Positions 44,708-52,228 of a stretch of DNA of 64,000 nt are shown here, piece after piece. The notes beneath the pieces are model-generated. The model saw only the letters and a list, made by a program, of their open reading frames with translations. It was not told the origin of the DNA and did not search any database. Source of the stretch: JANMEX01 sp041751995. GTDB lineage: Bacteria > Pseudomonadota > Alphaproteobacteria > Rhizobiales > Rhizobiaceae. Every line of letters starts with the position of its first letter. Position 1 is the first letter of the stretch. The translations under genes were made by a program, and so were the position numbers. The DNA is taken from the NCBI GenBank assembly GCA_041751995.1, contig JBGSHY010000070.1, positions 1 through 64,000 on the forward strand, in the 5' to 3' direction.

Positions 44708-45667
44708 ATGTCAGCTCCACTTTTTGAGACCGACGGCAATCCTGTGCCGGATGGCATCACCGCAGATTACCTGGAATTGCCCGACGGTAAAAAGCTTCGC
44801 TTTGCACTTTTTCCCGCATCGGGCCGCCCACTCAAAGGCACCGTGATTATCCTGCATGGCCGCAATGAATGCATCGAGAAATATTTCGAGACGATGCAGG
44901 ACCTGTCCAAACGCGGCTTCGGCTGCGCGACATTTGACTGGCTGGGCCAAGGCGGATCAGACCGGCAGATCAAAGATCCGATGCGCGGGCATATCAACAA
45001 TTTCGACCGCTATGTTGCTGATTTTAATTACTTTTTCGAAAATGTGGCACTGCCTGACTGTCGCGCGCCCTTCTACATTCTGGCCCATTCCACTGGCTCC
45101 TTGATTGCGCTTTTGGCAAGTCCGGGCCTGACCAATCGCGTTCGCCGCATGGTGTTGTGCGCGCCATTGCTTTCACTCACGCACCAGCCGATCGGGCACA
45201 ACCAGATTCGGCGCATCAGCGGGCTTCTGTCGTTGGTCGGCCTTGGCTCGATGTATATGTCCGGCGGACCGCGCCCGCGCGAAACACTGCCTTTCGCCGG
45301 CAACAAGCTGACATCCGACCCGGTTCGATATCAGCGCAATTCCGTGATGTATGAAAAGCACAGGGAGTTGGCGCTCGGCGGCCCGACGGCGCGCTGGGTA
45401 CACGCTTCCTGTCTGGCCATGGATCGGGTCCTCGATCCGGACTTCAAGGCCGGCATCCAGATTCCGACCCTGATCATCGCAGCAGGCGCCGACCAGATTG
45501 TCTCGAATGCCGCTATAGAGCGCTTTGCCCGCGGTATGCGCTCCACGGCTTTGGTGACCGTCGATGGCGGGAAGCATGAGTTGCTGCAGGAAGCTGATCT
45601 TTACCGGGAACAGGTGTTGGCAGCCTTTGATGCGTTCGTGCCGGGAACTGACACAACGCTGGGTTAA
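44708..45667 (+). CDS. Alpha/beta hydrolase, PldB lysophospholipase-like
   Basis: 319 residues with an alpha/beta-hydrolase fold: oxyanion-region ILHGRNECIEKY, nucleophile elbow AHSTGSLIA (Ser about 131), acid region AAGADQIVSN and catalytic His in DGGKHELLQEADLYRE. The arrangement matches PldB-like lysophospholipases and monoacylglycerol lipases (hydrolase_4 family). Substrate uncertain. Convergent with hisN, three bases apart. Confidence 0.85.
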   Translation: MSAPLFETDGNPVPDGITADYLELPDGKKLRFALFPASGRPLKGTVIILHGRNECIEKYFETMQDLSKRGFGCATFDWLGQGGSDRQIKDPMRGHINNFDRYVADFNYFFENVALPDCRAPFYILAHSTGSLIALLASPGLTNRVRRMVLCAPLLSLTHQPIGHNQIRRISGLLSLVGLGSMYMSGGPRPRETLPFAGNKLTSDPVRYQRNSVMYEKHRELALGGPTARWVHASCLAMDRVLDPDFKAGIQIPTLIIAAGADQIVSNAAIERFARGMRSTALVTVDGGKHELLQEADLYREQVLAAFDAFVPGTDTTLG

Positions 45668-45670
45668 GCC

Positions 45671-46456
45671 TCAGCCGTGCATGATCGCCATTGCTGCGGC
45701 ATGCAATTCCGGCGTGGCGGCGGCGACGATGTTGCCGCCTTTTTCCGGCCGCGAGCCATCCCAATCCGTGACGATGCCGCCGGCTGCCTCGATGATCGGC
45801 ACCAGCGCAACGATGTCATAAGGCTGCAGCGCCGTCTCGATCACCAGATCAACAAACCCGGCCGCCAGCATGCAATAGGCATAGCAATCGCAGCCATAGC
45901 GGAACAGCTTGACCCTGGATTCAATGTCATCATAGCGTCGGCGCGCATCGCCCTTGAACAGGTGCGGCGTGGTGGTGAACAGCGTTGCCTTGGAAAGATC
46001 TGTGATCCCGCTCACCCTGTTGGCTGTCTCGACAGAACACTCGACCCGGCGGCTCTTGCCGTCCAGCGCATAGAACAACTCGCCGGTGAAGGGCTGCGCC
46101 ATCATGCCGGCGATAGATTTGCCGTTTTTCGTCAGGCCGACCAGAGTGCCCCACACCGGAATGCCGGTGATGAAGGCGCGCGTGCCGTCAATCGGATCAA
46201 TAACCCAGACATGCTCGCGGTCCAGCCCGACGGAGCCATGTTCTTCGCCCAGGATGCCATGTGTCGGAAAGCGCGCCTCAATCAGATTGCGGATGGCAAC
46301 TTCTGCCGCGCGGTCTGCTTCCGTGACCGGATCAAACGCCGCCACACCGCCCTTCGCGCCCTTGTCATCAATGCCGCCGCCCGCGCGGAACCGCGGCAAT
46401 GTCTGCTCTGCCGCAGCGGCGGCCAATTCAAGGAAAAAGTCGCGTGTCACCGGCAT
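45671..46456 (-). CDS. hisN: Inositol-monophosphatase-family histidinol-phosphatase
   Basis: 261-residue Mg2+-dependent phosphatase with the family motifs DPVTEADRAAE, GEEHGS and WVIDPIDGTRAFITG, and the C-terminal DIVALVPIIEAAGGIVTDWDG. The length and the GTRAFITGIPVWGTLVGL segment fit the HisN-type histidinol-phosphate phosphatase common in alphaproteobacteria. An inositol or other sugar phosphatase is the alternative. ATG 46456 is preferred over 46474. Confidence 0.82.
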   Translation of the reverse strand: MPVTRDFFLELAAAAAEQTLPRFRAGGGIDDKGAKGGVAAFDPVTEADRAAEVAIRNLIEARFPTHGILGEEHGSVGLDREHVWVIDPIDGTRAFITGIPVWGTLVGLTKNGKSIAGMMAQPFTGELFYALDGKSRRVECSVETANRVSGITDLSKATLFTTTPHLFKGDARRRYDDIESRVKLFRYGCDCYAYCMLAAGFVDLVIETALQPYDIVALVPIIEAAGGIVTDWDGSRPEKGGNIVAAATPELHAAAMAIMHG

Positions 46457-46491
46457 GAAATGGCTTCCTGGCAAAACTGGAATGACTGAGC

Positions 46492-47382
46492 CTATTCGGC
46501 GGCCAGCCTTTGCAAGCCGAGATTTGCCCCGACCTCATGCGCGAAAGCAAGCGCAAATCGACCGAGCGCCTGGCGCAGCGGCACAAATCCGCTGGTCAGC
46601 GTCATCAAGGTCTCGTCCATGTAAAGGCCGCGATTGATTTCAATCTGCAGGGCGTGGGCATCCCGCCCAGGCCGGCCATAATGTTCGGTGATGTAACCGC
46701 CCGCATAAGGCTTGTTGCGCACCACCGAATATCCGAGCGACTGCAACAGTTCAACCGCAAGATCGGATATCCACGGCGCAGCGCTCATGCCAAACCGGTC
46801 ACCGATGATCATGTCCGGCGTAAGGCCGCGTTCACCACTGCGCACATTTGACGGCATCGAATGGCAGTCGATCAGAACGGAATAGCCGAAACGGTCATGT
46901 GTCTCCAACAACAACTGCCTCAGCGTCCGGTGAAAGGGCTTGTAGACGCGCTCGATGCGCTCGAGCGTTTCGCCGACCGGCAGCCGCCGTGCATAAATGT
47001 CGATGCCCTCGCCGACCACACGCGGGATCGAACCAAGCCCGCCCGCGACACGCACCGAGCCGGTGTTGGCATATGCCGGCAGCGGACCGTCGAACATGCG
47101 TGGGTCCAACTCATACGGCTCGCGGTTCACATCAACATAGGCACGCGGGAAATTGGCGACATGCAATGGCAGACCGCTGTCCACAACATCGGCGAAAAGG
47201 CCGTCGACATGCAGATCTTCCGAGCGGCGGATCGTATTGCGGTCAAGCCGCGTTTGCATCAGAAAGCTCTTGGGATATAGGCGGCCGGAATGCGGTGAAT
47301 TGAAAACCACGCCGTGGCTTTGAACACGCGGCTCAACAACCACCGAAACCGGAAAACCGAAAAAATCAGCCGGGCTGTCCAT
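46492..47382 (-). CDS. N-formylglutamate amidohydrolase family protein
   Basis: 296 residues with the family signatures VFNSPHSGRLYPKSF, HVDGLFADVVDSGLPL, ANFPRAYVDVNREPYELDPRMFDG, LIDCHSMPSN and ALQIEINRGLYMDE. The family hydrolyses N-formylglutamate in histidine breakdown, but no hut genes are nearby, so the true substrate is open. It lies just upstream of hisN on the same strand and may be cotranscribed (35 bases between). Confidence 0.85.
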   Translation of the reverse strand: MDSPADFFGFPVSVVVEPRVQSHGVVFNSPHSGRLYPKSFLMQTRLDRNTIRRSEDLHVDGLFADVVDSGLPLHVANFPRAYVDVNREPYELDPRMFDGPLPAYANTGSVRVAGGLGSIPRVVGEGIDIYARRLPVGETLERIERVYKPFHRTLRQLLLETHDRFGYSVLIDCHSMPSNVRSGERGLTPDMIIGDRFGMSAAPWISDLAVELLQSLGYSVVRNKPYAGGYITEHYGRPGRDAHALQIEINRGLYMDETLMTLTSGFVPLRQALGRFALAFAHEVGANLGLQRLAAE

Positions 47383-47435
47383 CCATTTGCGCCTTTCGAC
47401 GGCAATGTTGCCATCAGCCGCAGGCCAAGTCCATG

Positions 47436-47450
47436 GTAACGCCCTGTTAA
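47436..47450. promoter_or_regulatory. Near-CtrA site GTAA-N7-TTAA upstream of cpdR
   Basis: One mismatch from TTAA-N7-TTAA, lying between the divergent amidohydrolase and cpdR genes about 150 bases before the cpdR start. CpdR acts in the CtrA control circuit, so a site here would be meaningful, but chance is not excluded. Confidence 0.3.
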
Positions 47451-47597
47451 TCCTGTCAATGGTGAAGCAATTGGCGTAAATCAGCCTTGGGCGGACGTGG
47501 CGGTAACCCGATCTTTACCATGTTTGTCAATGATCGGCCTCAGATTCGGGATAGGCTTTGCGAAGCTTGTACCCCATGCATAAACGGACGGATGATG

Positions 47598-47960
47598 ATG
47601 AACAGAATTTTGCTGGCTGAAGACGACGACGACATGCGCCGCTTCCTTGTGAAGGCGCTTGAAAAGGCCGGCTATTCCGTCAGCCATTTTGACAATGGCG
47701 CGAGCGCCTATGAGCGCCTGCGGGAAGAACCGTTTTCACTGCTGCTAACCGATATAGTCATGCCGGAAATGGATGGCATCGAGTTGGCGCGCCGCGCCAC
47801 GGAGATCGATCCAGACCTCAAAGTCATGTTCATCACTGGTTTTGCCGCCGTTGCCCTGAACCCCGATTCGAATGCGCCCAAGGATGCCAAGATCCTTTCA
47901 AAGCCTTTCCATCTGCGCGATCTTGTCAATGAGGTCGAAAAGATGCTGAAAGCCGCATAA
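47598..47960 (+). CDS. cpdR: Single-domain response regulator CpdR
   Basis: 120 residues, a stand-alone receiver: acidic pocket LLAEDDDDMRRF, phospho-Asp52 in LLTDIVMPEMDG, FITGFAAVALNP and KPFHLRDLVNEVEKML. This matches rhizobial CpdR closely. Unphosphorylated CpdR directs the ClpXP protease to the pole to degrade cell-cycle regulators. Three ATGs in a row (47592, 47595, 47598) could start it; the last is best spaced from GGACGGA. Confidence 0.92.
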   Translation: MNRILLAEDDDDMRRFLVKALEKAGYSVSHFDNGASAYERLREEPFSLLLTDIVMPEMDGIELARRATEIDPDLKVMFITGFAAVALNPDSNAPKDAKILSKPFHLRDLVNEVEKMLKAA

Positions 47961-48036
47961 GCGCCAGACACCGGCATTTTTGCCGATCAATCCTGTTGAC
48001 GCATCGCCGCACTTGTGGTGTATGCGCCGCACGAAT

Positions 48037-48111
48037 GGGCGTATAGCTCAGCGGGAGAGCACTACATTGACATTGTAGGGGTCACAGGTTCAATCCCTGT
48101 TACGCCCACCA
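48037..48111 (+). tRNA. tRNA-Val (anticodon GAC)
   Basis: Full cloverleaf: acceptor GGGCGTA/TACGCCC, D-arm GCTC..GAGC, anticodon stem CTACA/TGTAG with loop TTGACAT giving anticodon GAC, T-arm with GGTTCAATCC, and an encoded CCA end. It marks the boundary before the sulfur-oxidation block. Confidence 0.97.
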
Positions 48112-48622
48112 TTCGTTTCAAAGACTTAGCCAAAAACGCAAAGTCACGAAAACCTCATCTAGGCACCTAATAGGCAGTCAACTGGGAAGCCGCCGCGTTG
48201 ACGGAGCAGTCCATTGCCTCGCGGTGAGCACAAATTTCAAAAAAACATCCTCCAGAGCATTTCACAGCCAGCCGCAACAGCCCGACTGGGTGACCCGTTA
48301 TGACATTTTGCCAGCGCTCTTGAGCCAAATCTCCGCCCGGCAATGGGCGCTGTGGAACGGGTCCTGCCATTCAGGCTTTCAGGCAATGACCAAATTGGCG
48401 CATCAGCCTTCACCCAAATATTCCGAAGAGCCGCCAGCCTGAAAATGGATGCAGCGGGAGTTGCTCATTTCCTGTTCGGGCGCGCCTGGCAAACAGTTAG
48501 CAATCGCGCAGAATTCGGCCCGTCCGCTGTGACTATACACTGCCTTCATTATATGCATATCATAGCATTCGAATTTGCAAGAGAGAGTGAAATAGCGCAA
48601 ACAATTTACCTGGGGGGAATGC
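48112..48622. other. 511-base region after tRNA-Val, no supportable gene
   Basis: No frame here has a plausible start or protein-like composition. The last 90 bases hold the promoter region of the sqr gene with two palindromes. The rest may be decayed sequence left by insertion next to the tRNA. No integrase, and no copy of the tRNA 3' end, was noticed elsewhere in the window. Confidence 0.5.
48551..48574. promoter_or_regulatory. Operator-like palindromes upstream of sqr
   Basis: ATATGCATAT (48551-48560, perfect 10-bp palindrome) and ATTCGAAT (48567-48574, perfect 8-bp palindrome) lie about 50-70 bases before the sqr start. Both reappear before lipS1, and a variant lies before dsrE. Binding of a sulfur-responsive repressor of the ArsR type is inferred only. 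Confidence 0.5.
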
Positions 48623-49909
48623 ATGGCACACGTTGTCATCCTGGGCGCCGGACTGAGCGGCGCCATCATGGCCTATGAGATGAAGGACCAGCTTGGAAAG
48701 GGAGACCAACTGACCGTCATCACCAAGGATCCGAAATATCACTTTGTGCCGTCTAACCCTTGGGTGGCGGTCAATTGGCGCAACCGCGAGGATGTCGAGG
48801 TCGATCTCGCGCCGGTGTTCGCCAAAAAGGGCATAGGCTTCAAACCGGTTGCGGCCAAACAGCTGCGTGCTGCAGAGAACCGGGTGGAATTGGAAGACGG
48901 CTCGTCGGTTTCCTATGACTATCTGGTGATCGCGACCGGCCCGGAGCTGGCATTTGACGAGGTGACCGGACTTGGCCCGAACGGCGGCTTCACCCAATCC
49001 ATCTGCCATGTTGACCATGCCGAAAAGGCATCGGCGGCTTTCGAGGCGTTCTGCAAGAACCCCGGCCCGGTTATCATCGGCGCGGCGCAGGGCGCGTCCT
49101 GTTTCGGTCCCGCCTACGAATTTCTGTTCATTGTCGAGACCGAGCTTCGCCGCCGCAAGATCCGCGACAAGGTGCCGATGACCTTTGTGACCGCCGAACC
49201 CTATGTCGGCCATCTCGGGCTCGACGGCGTCGGCGACACCAAGGGCCTGCTCGAAAGCGAAATGCGCGACCACCACATCAAGTGGATGACGTCGTCGCGG
49301 GTCGCCAAGGTCGAAGACGGCAAGATGACGGTCGAGGAAATGGCCGATGACGGGACGGTCAAAGCCACCAAGGAACTGCCGTTCGGCTTCTCGATGATGC
49401 TGCCGGCATTCCGCGGCATCCCGCCGGTGCGGGGCATTGAAGGCCTGTCCAACCCGCGCGGCTTCACCATCGTCGACAAGCACCAGCGCAATCCGAAATA
49501 CAAAAACATCTTCGCGGTAGGTGTCTGCGTCGCCATCCCGCCTATGGGTCCGACTCCGGTGCCGTGCGGCGTGCCCAAGACCGGTTTCATGATCGAATCC
49601 ATGGTCACAGCGACTGCGCTCAACATTGGCCAGATCCTGCGCGGTCAGGAGCCGACGCACGAGGGCACGTGGAATGCAGTCTGCCTTGCCGATTTTGGCG
49701 ATTCCGGTGTCGCCTTTGTCGCCCAGCCGCAGATCCCGCCGCGCAACGTCAACTGGTCGTCGTCGGGCAAGTGGGTGCATGGCGCAAAGATCGCCTTCGA
49801 AAAATACTTCCTGCGCAAAATGCGCAAGGGCACCAGCGAGACACTGTACGAAAAGGCGATGATGGACATGCTTGGCATCAACAAGCTGAAGAAAGTCAAA
49901 TCGTCCTGA
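48623..49909 (+). CDS. sqr: Sulfide:quinone oxidoreductase, type I-like
   Basis: 428-residue peripheral membrane flavoprotein that oxidises sulfide to sulfane sulfur (polysulfide or persulfide) and reduces quinone. It has a FAD-binding VVILGAGLSGAIMAYEM and the three redox Cys at 128 (QSICHVDHA), 160 (GASCFGPAYEF) and 354 (TWNAVCLADFGD), close to the numbering in the Acidithiobacillus ferrooxidans enzyme. C-terminal KIAFEKYFLRKMRKG is the membrane-binding helix region. Start ATG 48623 follows a GGGGGG-type site. It would feed sulfur to the sHdr system encoded downstream. Confidence 0.88.
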   Translation: MAHVVILGAGLSGAIMAYEMKDQLGKGDQLTVITKDPKYHFVPSNPWVAVNWRNREDVEVDLAPVFAKKGIGFKPVAAKQLRAAENRVELEDGSSVSYDYLVIATGPELAFDEVTGLGPNGGFTQSICHVDHAEKASAAFEAFCKNPGPVIIGAAQGASCFGPAYEFLFIVETELRRRKIRDKVPMTFVTAEPYVGHLGLDGVGDTKGLLESEMRDHHIKWMTSSRVAKVEDGKMTVEEMADDGTVKATKELPFGFSMMLPAFRGIPPVRGIEGLSNPRGFTIVDKHQRNPKYKNIFAVGVCVAIPPMGPTPVPCGVPKTGFMIESMVTATALNIGQILRGQEPTHEGTWNAVCLADFGDSGVAFVAQPQIPPRNVNWSSSGKWVHGAKIAFEKYFLRKMRKGTSETLYEKAMMDMLGINKLKKVKSS

Positions 49910-49984
49910 ATTGAAGCCGGTCAGGGAGCGATCCCTGTCCGGGCGGCCTGCATAACCATCTGAATACTTATACGGCGATCAGAC

Positions 49985-51793
49985 ATGTCCAGAAGCGACA
50001 ATGACAACAATCAGTTCAGTGGCCTGTCACAGGCGGTGCCGCTGCTGCATTGGTTGAAAAACTACAATCGCGACACCTTTCTGCGCGACCTTCTCGGCGC
50101 ATCGATCGTGTCGTTCATGTTCCTGCCCCAGTCTCTGGCCTATGCCATCCTCGCTGGCCTGCCGGTGCAGATGGGGCTTTATGCAAGCGTCGTCCCGCTG
50201 ATCGGCTATGCCCTGTTTGGCACCAGCCGTGTGCTTGCAGTCGGGCCGGTTGCCATCATCTCCCTGATGACGGCTTCTGCGCTTGCGCCTTTGGCGACAG
50301 CAGGAACGCCGCTTTACGTCAGTCTTGCGATGGCGCTGGCGCTGGCTTCGGGTGTCATCCTGATTCTGATGGGCATATTCAGGCTCGGATTCCTGTCCAA
50401 CCTTTTAAGCTATACTGTCATCTCCAGCTTCGTGACGGCCTCCGCCGTCATCATTGCGCTAAGCCAGCTGTCATCGATTTTGGGCATCAAGACCAGCGGC
50501 AGCAATCTCGTACAGCTGGTCCCGCAATTCATCGAGAAACTACCAGATTTCAACCAGGCGACATTGGCGCTTGGCGCTGCTTCGCTGGCTTTTCTGATTG
50601 CGGCACGCCTGTGGCTCGGCAAGCTGTTGCTGCAGCGTGGATTTTCACCAAAGACGGCAACCATGATCGGCCGCGCCGGGCCTTTGGGGGCGGCCGTGGT
50701 CTTTACGCTGATCTCCATGCTGCTTGATCTTCCAAGCCTCGGCGTCAAAACAGTCGGCCAGTTGCCGAGCGGTTTTGTCCATTTGGGTGTGCCCGAAGCC
50801 GCCAAGGAGCTGACCTATGCCAACTGGCGTTCGCTGCTGTTTCCGGCAATCCTCATCAGCATCATCGGCTTTGTCGAATCTGTATCCGTCGCGCAGGTTT
50901 TCGCCGCCAAACGCCGTGAACTGATACACACCAACAGCGAATTGATCGGTCTGGGCGCTTCAAATGCGCTGAGCTTCTTCGCCGGGGCAATGCCTGTTTC
51001 TGGCGGTTTTTCGCGCAGCGTCGTCAACAGCGACGCGGGCGTTGAAACACAGGTGGCCTCGCTTTTCACGGCAGCCGGCATCGGCCTGATCATGCTGTTT
51101 TTGACGCCGGTCATTGCCCACGTGCCGCAAGCAGTTCTTGCTGCCACCATCATGGTCGCCGTGCTGTCCTTGGCGGAGCTTAAAATACTCTGGCAGACAT
51201 GGACCTATTCCAAGGCGGATTTCACCGCCGCGGCGGCGACAATGCTGATCACACTGGTGGAAGGCGTTGAACTTGGCGTCGCCGTCGGCGTGTCCATTTC
51301 TGTTTTGATGTATCTAAACCGCACCGCAACGCCGCACATTGCCATCGTCGGGCTGGTGCCCAAAACCGAGCATTTCCGCAACATCAATCGCCACAATGTC
51401 CTGACATCCAACGACATTCTGTCTCTGCGCATTGACGAGAGCCTGTATTTTGTGAACGCGAAGTACCTTGAGGAAAGCGTCACGGAACTGCTGCTCGAAT
51501 ATCCGAAGGTCAAGCATTTCGTGTTGATTTGTTCGGCGATCAATTTCATCGATTCAAGCGCGCTTGAAAGCCTTGAATCGATCAATCACCGCCTGAGGGA
51601 CATGGGCGTTCAATTCCATCTTTCCGAGGTCAAGGGTCCGGTAATGGACCGGTTGAAACGGTCTGACTTTCTGTCTCAAATCACCGGAAAGGTATTCTTG
51701 TCGCAGTTTCTGGCGATTTCGGAACTGGATCCTGCACTGGTCAAGCGGGCATTTGCGGATGGCAATGATGATCCGGATCTCGAGGCGGCGTGA
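49985..51793 (+). CDS. SulP-family anion transporter with STAS domain
   Basis: 602 residues: about ten to twelve transmembrane helices (SulP signature region FLPQSLAYAILAGLPVQMGLYAS, then GAMPVSGGFSRSVVNSDAG) and a C-terminal cytosolic STAS domain (about 460-575, ILSLRIDESLYFVNAKYLEESV, CSAINFIDSSALESLESINHRL). SulP proteins move sulfate, bicarbonate or other anions. Its place 75 bases after sqr suggests a role in exporting sulfate or sulfite, but transport direction and substrate cannot be told from sequence. Confidence 0.88.
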   Translation: MSRSDNDNNQFSGLSQAVPLLHWLKNYNRDTFLRDLLGASIVSFMFLPQSLAYAILAGLPVQMGLYASVVPLIGYALFGTSRVLAVGPVAIISLMTASALAPLATAGTPLYVSLAMALALASGVILILMGIFRLGFLSNLLSYTVISSFVTASAVIIALSQLSSILGIKTSGSNLVQLVPQFIEKLPDFNQATLALGAASLAFLIAARLWLGKLLLQRGFSPKTATMIGRAGPLGAAVVFTLISMLLDLPSLGVKTVGQLPSGFVHLGVPEAAKELTYANWRSLLFPAILISIIGFVESVSVAQVFAAKRRELIHTNSELIGLGASNALSFFAGAMPVSGGFSRSVVNSDAGVETQVASLFTAAGIGLIMLFLTPVIAHVPQAVLAATIMVAVLSLAELKILWQTWTYSKADFTAAAATMLITLVEGVELGVAVGVSISVLMYLNRTATPHIAIVGLVPKTEHFRNINRHNVLTSNDILSLRIDESLYFVNAKYLEESVTELLLEYPKVKHFVLICSAINFIDSSALESLESINHRLRDMGVQFHLSEVKGPVMDRLKRSDFLSQITGKVFLSQFLAISELDPALVKRAFADGNDDPDLEAA

Positions 51794-51820
51794 ATCCTCT
51801 GACGCGCGGTGATGATGCAA

Positions 51821-52225
51821 TCATTCCTTTTTGTTGACCTGATTGAGCCCGGTCAATAAACGGCGCAGCAAATTGGCGCCGACCAATGCGCCCTTGTCCC
51901 CGCCTTCGAGCGCAAGCCCCTGTTGCTTCCAGGCATCCAGACCTCCGGCAAGCTGGTAGGCAGCGCCGTCTGTGAGCGTGAGCAATTTTCCGGCAGCCTC
52001 TTCAGTGCGTGAACCGGAATTGCAGTAGAATACAACCGGCTTGCCTGCCGCATCAATATGCTTCGGCAGCGTTTCAAGTGGACAGGAAATGCTCTCCGGA
52101 ATCGACTGCGCATTGTGCTCGAATAGCGCGCGGATATCGACGAAAACCGCTCCAAATGCCTTGAGTTCAGCCGCCTTTTTCACGCTAACCGGCTTCAGGC
52201 CGTCACGCGGAGAAAGGCGCGCCAT
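51821..52225 (-). CDS. Rhodanese-like sulfurtransferase, single domain
   Basis: 134 residues with one rhodanese domain: FGAVFVDIRALFEHNAQSIPES, active-site Cys in VVFYCNSGSRTEEAA, and YQLAGGLDAWKQQGLAL. It transfers sulfane sulfur as a Cys persulfide. The gene lies 3 bases after the LplA-DUF116 gene on the same strand, so the two form a bicistron, and it probably takes part in cytosolic sulfur relay in this cluster. No signal peptide. Confidence 0.88.
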   Translation of the reverse strand: MARLSPRDGLKPVSVKKAAELKAFGAVFVDIRALFEHNAQSIPESISCPLETLPKHIDAAGKPVVFYCNSGSRTEEAAGKLLTLTDGAAYQLAGGLDAWKQQGLALEGGDKGALVGANLLRRLLTGLNQVNKKE

Positions 52226-52228
52226 CGG

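Noticed and set aside
48112..48550. Possible small genes or a CRISPR or integrase remnant after the tRNA
   Set aside because: No start with a ribosome site, no repeats with regular spacing and no integrase motif could be seen.
48560..49780. Minus-strand open frame of 406 codons
   Set aside because: It is antisense to sqr and has no recognisable domain; sqr has all its catalytic Cys.
49922..49937. CAGGGA/TCCCTG hairpin after sqr as a terminator
   Set aside because: The stem is only 6 bp and no T-run follows, so sqr and the SulP gene may well be cotranscribed.
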